This document shows positions 60,263-64,000 of a stretch of DNA of 64,000 nt, piece after piece (position 1 is the first letter of the stretch; each line of letters starts with the position of its first letter). The position numbers and the translations under genes were made by a program. Source of the DNA: DATELY01 sp035276085 (GTDB lineage Bacteria; Pseudomonadota; Gammaproteobacteria; Steroidobacterales; Steroidobacteraceae); assembly GCA_035276085.1 (NCBI GenBank), contig DATELY010000024.1, positions 1 through 64,000 of the forward strand, given 5' to 3'. The notes under the pieces were generated by a model, which worked only from the letters and a program-made list of their open reading frames with translations, ran no database searches and was not told the origin of the DNA.

Positions 60263-60332
60263 GTTTCTGGGTCCGTGAATTGGGCACACGAGCCCAGCGC
60301 ACGGGGCGAATACGTGCCTTCAGGAGCGTGCA

Positions 60333-60824
60333 GTGGTCCGAGATCAGTTGGAGGAACTGCTGGCCCCGCTGGTGGACGACCTGGGTTATCGGCTCTGGGA
60401 GCTCGAGTACGCCCCCCGCTCGAACGGGGCACTGGTGCGGCTCTTTATAGATGTGCCGGAGGGTGCGGCCGCGGCATCGTCGGATGCCGCCACCGATCAG
60501 GGCATCAGTCTGGCTGATTGCGAGCGAGTCAGCCGCGCGGTGAGCGAACGGCTGGATGCGGCCGATCCGATTCAGGGGCATTACACGTTGGAAGTGTCCT
60601 CCCCTGGACTGGATCGGGTGCTGCGTACACGCGCGCACTTTGCCCGCTTCGTTGGCGAGCTGGTGCGCGTCGAGATGAAGCATCTGGTGGATGGCCGCCG
60701 CCGTTTCCTTGGCCGGCTGCGCGAGGTGGGCGAGCGCGACATCACGTTGGATGTCGATGGCGCCGCGGTGAGCTTGAGCTTGGCAGGGATACACAAGGCG
60801 CGGGTCGCGCCATGGGCGAATTGA
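60333..60824 (+). CDS. rimP: Ribosome maturation factor RimP
   Basis: GTG start with AGGAG at 6 bp; 163 residues. The N-terminal domain (RDQLEELLAPLVDDLGYRLWELEY) and the central DCERVSRAVSERLD and YTLEVSSPGLDR are the family signatures, with a C-terminal SH3-like barrel (about 95-160). It binds the 30S subunit and promotes late maturation of the 3' domain. First gene of rimP-nusA-infB. Confidence 0.96.
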   Translation: MVRDQLEELLAPLVDDLGYRLWELEYAPRSNGALVRLFIDVPEGAAAASSDAATDQGISLADCERVSRAVSERLDAADPIQGHYTLEVSSPGLDRVLRTRAHFARFVGELVRVEMKHLVDGRRRFLGRLREVGERDITLDVDGAAVSLSLAGIHKARVAPWAN

Positions 60825-60861
60825 GGTGCCGGACCGATTCGGCAGCGCGGGAGTATCTGGA

Positions 60862-62367
60862 ATGAACAAAGAGATCTTGATGGTTGTCGATGCGGTCTCG
60901 AACGAGAAGGGCGTCGACAAGGAAATCATTTTCGAAGCGCTGGAAGCGGCGCTCGCTTCCGCCACTCGCAAGCGTCACGGCGAGGGCATCGACGTGCGTG
61001 TCGCCATCAACCGCAAGACCGGCGACTACGACACGTTCCGCCGCTGGAAGGCCTTTGCGGACGATTCCACCGAGCTGGAATTCCCGGACCGCGAGCTGCG
61101 CCTGGAAGACGCCACCGACATTTCAAAAGACGCGCAGGTGGGCGATTACGTCGAGGTGCCGATGGAGTCGGTGGCCTTCGGGCGCATCGCTGCGCAAACC
61201 GCGAAGCAGGTGATCGTGCAGAAGGTGCGCGAAGCCGAGCGCTCGCAGGTCGTCGATGAGTACAAGGGCCGCGTCGGCACGCTGGTTTCGGGCCTCGTCA
61301 AACGCGTCGATCGCAACGGCGTGTTCGTCGATCTGGGCGGCAATGCGGAAGGGTTCGTGCCACGCGAGCACATGATTCCCCGCGAGCCGGTGCGCTCGCA
61401 GGATCGCATCAAGGCGTTCCTGCACGACGTGCGCCCGGAGCCTCGTGGACCGCAGCTGTTCCTGACGCGCACGGCGCCGGAATTCCTGATCGAGCTGTTC
61501 AAGCTCGAAGTGCCGGAAGTGGGGCAGGGGCTGATCCAGATTCTGGGTGCCGCGCGCGATCCCGGTGTGCGCGCAAAGATCGCCGTGCGCAGCACGGATT
61601 CGCGCATCGACCCGGTCGGCGCCTGCGTCGGCATGCGCGGCTCGCGTGTGCAGGCGGTTTCCAATGAAATTGCAGGCGAGCGCGTGGACATCATTCCCTT
61701 CGACGACAACCCCGCCCAGTTCGTCATCAACGCGATGGCGCCCGCGGAAGTGGTGTCGATCGTCGTGGATGAAGAATCGCACTCGATGGACATCGCCGTG
61801 ACGGAAGAAAAGCTGTCGCAGGCGATCGGTCGCGGCGGCCAGAACATCCGCCTCGCGAGTGAGCTCACCGGCTGGGACCTGAACGTGATGACGGAGCAGG
61901 CGGCCGAGCAGAAGAGCGAGACGGAGTCGCGTTCGCTGGTCGAGTCGTTCATGAAGCAGCTGGACGTGGACGAAGAAGTGGCGCAGATCCTGGTGCAGGA
62001 AGGCTTCTCCACGATCGAGGAAGTGGCCTATGTCCCGGCTGCCGAACTGAACGCGGTCGAGGAATTCGACGAGAACATCGTCAAGGAGCTGCGCAACCGG
62101 GCGCGCGACGTGCTGCTCACGCAGGCCATCGCCACGGAAGAGGTCATCGAGGCCGCCGAACCGTCCGAAGACCTGCTGGCGGTCGAGGGCATGGATGAGG
62201 ATCTCGCACAGCTGCTCGCGGGACACGGCATCGTGACGCGCGAAGACCTGGCGGATCAGGCAATCGACGATCTGACGGAAATCGAAGGTATCGATGCGAA
62301 ACGCGCTGCCGATCTGATCATGGCTGCGCGCAAGCATTGGTTCGAATCCACGGGCCAGCGCGCCTGA
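60862..62367 (+). CDS. nusA: Transcription termination/antitermination factor NusA
   Basis: 501 residues from MNKEILMVVDAVSNEKGV, the same start as most NusA. Domains in order: RNA polymerase-binding N-terminal domain (about 1-130), S1 domain (about 135-200; GLVKRVDRNGVFVDLG), KH1 and KH2 (about 205-350; GACVGMRGSRVQA, AIGRGGQNIRLAS), and two C-terminal acidic repeats with helix-hairpin-helix motifs (about 365-500). It modulates pausing, termination and antitermination. In E. coli NusA represses its own operon through leader terminators, relevant to the two terminators upstream. Confidence 0.97.
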   Translation: MNKEILMVVDAVSNEKGVDKEIIFEALEAALASATRKRHGEGIDVRVAINRKTGDYDTFRRWKAFADDSTELEFPDRELRLEDATDISKDAQVGDYVEVPMESVAFGRIAAQTAKQVIVQKVREAERSQVVDEYKGRVGTLVSGLVKRVDRNGVFVDLGGNAEGFVPREHMIPREPVRSQDRIKAFLHDVRPEPRGPQLFLTRTAPEFLIELFKLEVPEVGQGLIQILGAARDPGVRAKIAVRSTDSRIDPVGACVGMRGSRVQAVSNEIAGERVDIIPFDDNPAQFVINAMAPAEVVSIVVDEESHSMDIAVTEEKLSQAIGRGGQNIRLASELTGWDLNVMTEQAAEQKSETESRSLVESFMKQLDVDEEVAQILVQEGFSTIEEVAYVPAAELNAVEEFDENIVKELRNRARDVLLTQAIATEEVIEAAEPSEDLLAVEGMDEDLAQLLAGHGIVTREDLADQAIDDLTEIEGIDAKRAADLIMAARKHWFESTGQRA

Positions 62368-62386
62368 GGATCGAGGAGGAGTGTTC

Positions 62387-64000
62387 ATGGCCGATGTGAC
62401 GGTTACACAATTCGCCGAGGTACTGAAGGTGCCGGTCGAACGCCTGTTGAGCCAGCTGGATGAAGCTGGCATCAAAGTGGGCGGCGCCGATGCGACCATC
62501 AGCGATGAGGCCAAGATGGAGCTCTTGACCTACCTGCGGCGCTCGCACGGCCGGGCCGAGGATGCGGCTGCTCCACGCAAGATCACGTTGAAGCGCAAGT
62601 CGCAGGGCGAGATCAAAGTGGCCTCTCCCCAGGGGCGCGCGCGCACCGTGAACGTCGAAGTGCGCGTGAAGAAGACTTATCTCAATCGCAGCGTGCTCGA
62701 AGAGCGCGCGCGCGCTCACCAGACGGAGAGCGACAAGAGCAAAAATGCGGAAGAGAATGCGCGCCTGGAACAGGAGCGCATGGAAGCGGAAGCACGCGAA
62801 GCGGAATTTCGCGAGCGTGAGCGCATGGAAGAGGAAGCCCGCCGCCGCGCGGACGAGGAAGCCCGCCTGCGCGAAGAAGAGAATGCGCGGCGTGAGCGCG
62901 AGGCACGGGAGCGCATCGAAGCCGAGTTGCGTCAGCAGGAACTGGCAGCTGTCGCCGCTGCCGCGGCATCGGCACGAGCGAGTCGCGAGACCCGCGACGG
63001 TCGCACGGAGCCCGCCCAGCCCGGATCGAAGGCACGTACGGAACTGCACGTTTCCAACGAGGCCAGTGCTCGCTTCAAGAAGAAGAAGCAGCATCAGCAA
63101 GCCAACAAATTGCGTCGTCCCGCGCAGATCAATGTCAGCCCGCAGCACGGCTTCGAGCGCCCTGCAGCGCCGGTCAAGCGCGAAGTGCCGATCAGCGAGA
63201 CCATCACCGTCGGCGAGCTGGCGCAGCGCATGGCCGTGAAGGCGAACGAAGTCATCAAGGTCATGATGAACATGGGTGTGATGGCGACCATCAACCAGCC
63301 CATCGATCAGGACACTGCCGTGCTCGTGGTCGAAGAGCTGGGTCATACGCCCGTACTCGTGCGCGAGAACGCGGTGGAAGACGAGTTGCAGATCAGCAGC
63401 GATGCAGCGCATGAGCTGTTGCCGCGCGCGCCTGTGGTTACGGTGATGGGCCACGTCGATCACGGTAAGACATCGCTGCTCGACTACATCCGTCGCGCCA
63501 AAGTAGCGGCGGGTGAGGCCGGCGGCATCACGCAGCACATCGGTGCGTATCACGTCGAGACGGCGAAAGGTGCCGTCACGTTCCTGGATACGCCGGGCCA
63601 CGCCGCGTTTACCGCCATGCGCGCGCGCGGTGCGCAAGTGACGGACATCGTCATCCTCGTCGTGGCGGCCGACGATGGAGTCATGCCGCAGACGGCCGAA
63701 GCCGTGCAGCATGCCAAGGCAGCTGAAGTGCCCATCGTGGTTGCGGTCAACAAGATCGACAAAAGCGATGCGGATCCCGATCGCGTCAAGAACGAGCTCG
63801 CGAAGCTGAACGTGATTCCCGAGGATTGGGGCGGCGATACGTTGTTCGTGAACGTCTCTGCGCGTACCGGCGAGGGCATCGATCAGTTGCTCGACGCCGT
63901 GCTGTTGCAGGCCGACGTGCTCGAGCTCAAGGCTCCGCGCGACGGCCTGGCTGCAGGCGTCGTGATCGAATCCAGCATGGAGAAGGGCCGCGGCGCGGTT
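62387..64000 (+). CDS. infB: Translation initiation factor IF-2 (5' part, runs off the window)
   Basis: ATG at 62387 with AGGAGGAG just upstream; 538 residues are present and the frame is open at the window end (full IF-2 is about 850-900). IF2_N domain (MADVTVTQFAEVLKVPVERLL) is followed by a Glu/Arg/Ala-rich helical stretch (about 105-195), a lysine-rich linker (FKKKKQHQQANKL), a second IF2_N domain (about 265-330), and the GTPase core: G1 GHVDHGKTS near 355, G3 DTPGHAAF, G4 NKID and G5 SARTGEG. It positions fMet-tRNA on the 30S subunit. Third gene of the operon. Confidence 0.97.
   Translation, partial: MADVTVTQFAEVLKVPVERLLSQLDEAGIKVGGADATISDEAKMELLTYLRRSHGRAEDAAAPRKITLKRKSQGEIKVASPQGRARTVNVEVRVKKTYLNRSVLEERARAHQTESDKSKNAEENARLEQERMEAEAREAEFRERERMEEEARRRADEEARLREEENARREREARERIEAELRQQELAAVAAAAASARASRETRDGRTEPAQPGSKARTELHVSNEASARFKKKKQHQQANKLRRPAQINVSPQHGFERPAAPVKREVPISETITVGELAQRMAVKANEVIKVMMNMGVMATINQPIDQDTAVLVVEELGHTPVLVRENAVEDELQISSDAAHELLPRAPVVTVMGHVDHGKTSLLDYIRRAKVAAGEAGGITQHIGAYHVETAKGAVTFLDTPGHAAFTAMRARGAQVTDIVILVVAADDGVMPQTAEAVQHAKAAEVPIVVAVNKIDKSDADPDRVKNELAKLNVIPEDWGGDTLFVNVSARTGEGIDQLLDAVLLQADVLELKAPRDGLAAGVVIESSMEKGRGAV

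Noticed and set aside
60071..60517. 148-codon frame across the rimP leader and the rimP start
   Set aside because: It runs through two terminators and overlaps rimP out of frame; the rimP signatures and SD are clear.
61123..63712. Two long minus-strand frames (over 460 codons each) opposite nusA and infB
   Set aside because: Both are shadows of certain essential genes and show no SD or recognisable domain.

Overview
This 64 kb window has high G+C content and reads as a free-living, aerobic gammaproteobacterial chromosome. Marker sets are ruvCAB-ybgC-tolQRAB-pal-cpoB-queEC, a monofunctional relA, a fused thrA with thrB and thrC, sucA-sucB-lpdA, msrPQ and rimP-nusA-infB. The mix fits a deep-branching lineage of the Xanthomonadales/Steroidobacteraceae kind; that placement is inference from gene content only. 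Coding density is high, with many 1-4 bp stop/start overlaps. Several starts are GTG or TTG, chosen from Shine-Dalgarno (SD) spacing and family N-termini.

Region 1 (1-19.4 kb) is an exopolysaccharide (EPS) cluster. It holds the end of a tyrosine autokinase, an AglD/UPF0104-type membrane protein, an AsnB-type amidotransferase, a GT4 glycosyltransferase, a methyltransferase, a sugar epimerase beside a GlpD-like flavoprotein, a GT39 protein, a flippase, an O-antigen ligase/polymerase, a secreted glycoside hydrolase-like protein behind a cyclic di-GMP-I riboswitch, a WcaJ-type initiating phosphosugar transferase, a stub of a Wza-type export protein, and a three-domain kinase/acetyltransferase fusion. 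Together they could start, build, flip, polymerise, decorate and export a surface polysaccharide, with c-di-GMP as one input.

Region 2 (19.6-37.7 kb) is housekeeping: the 2-oxoglutarate dehydrogenase complex, a methyltransferase, relA, the ruvCAB resolvasome, the Tol-Pal envelope system, two queuosine/preQ0 genes and tRNA-Lys. Region 3 (38-48.3 kb) carries an ExeA-like ATPase fused to an FHA domain, the threonine pathway, a NERD-like membrane protein, tatD, a TPR protein, a YgjP-type metallopeptidase and tryptophan 2,3-dioxygenase. Region 4 (48.3-59.7 kb) is mixed: msrPQ, small unknown proteins, a second epimerase, an ATP-dependent DNA ligase with its MBL-fold exonuclease, an MgtC/DUF4010 membrane protein, a universal stress protein, a protoporphyrinogen-oxidase-like flavoprotein, a TMEM175-type channel and an HPF-like ribosome factor. 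Region 5 (60-64 kb) is rimP-nusA-infB behind a structured leader with a good promoter, a tRNA-like segment and two tandem terminators; infB runs off the window.

The least ordinary non-coding signals are (a) the c-di-GMP-I riboswitch at 13.7 kb, (b) the rimP leader, which resembles the metY-terminator arrangement of enteric bacteria with a decayed tRNA, and (c) seven-nucleotide tandem repeats of three different sequences in intergenic sites, two of them arranged as long inverted arms. A second, G-rich REP-like family occurs inside the tol operon and elsewhere. I found no CRISPR array, insertion sequence, prophage or transposase.
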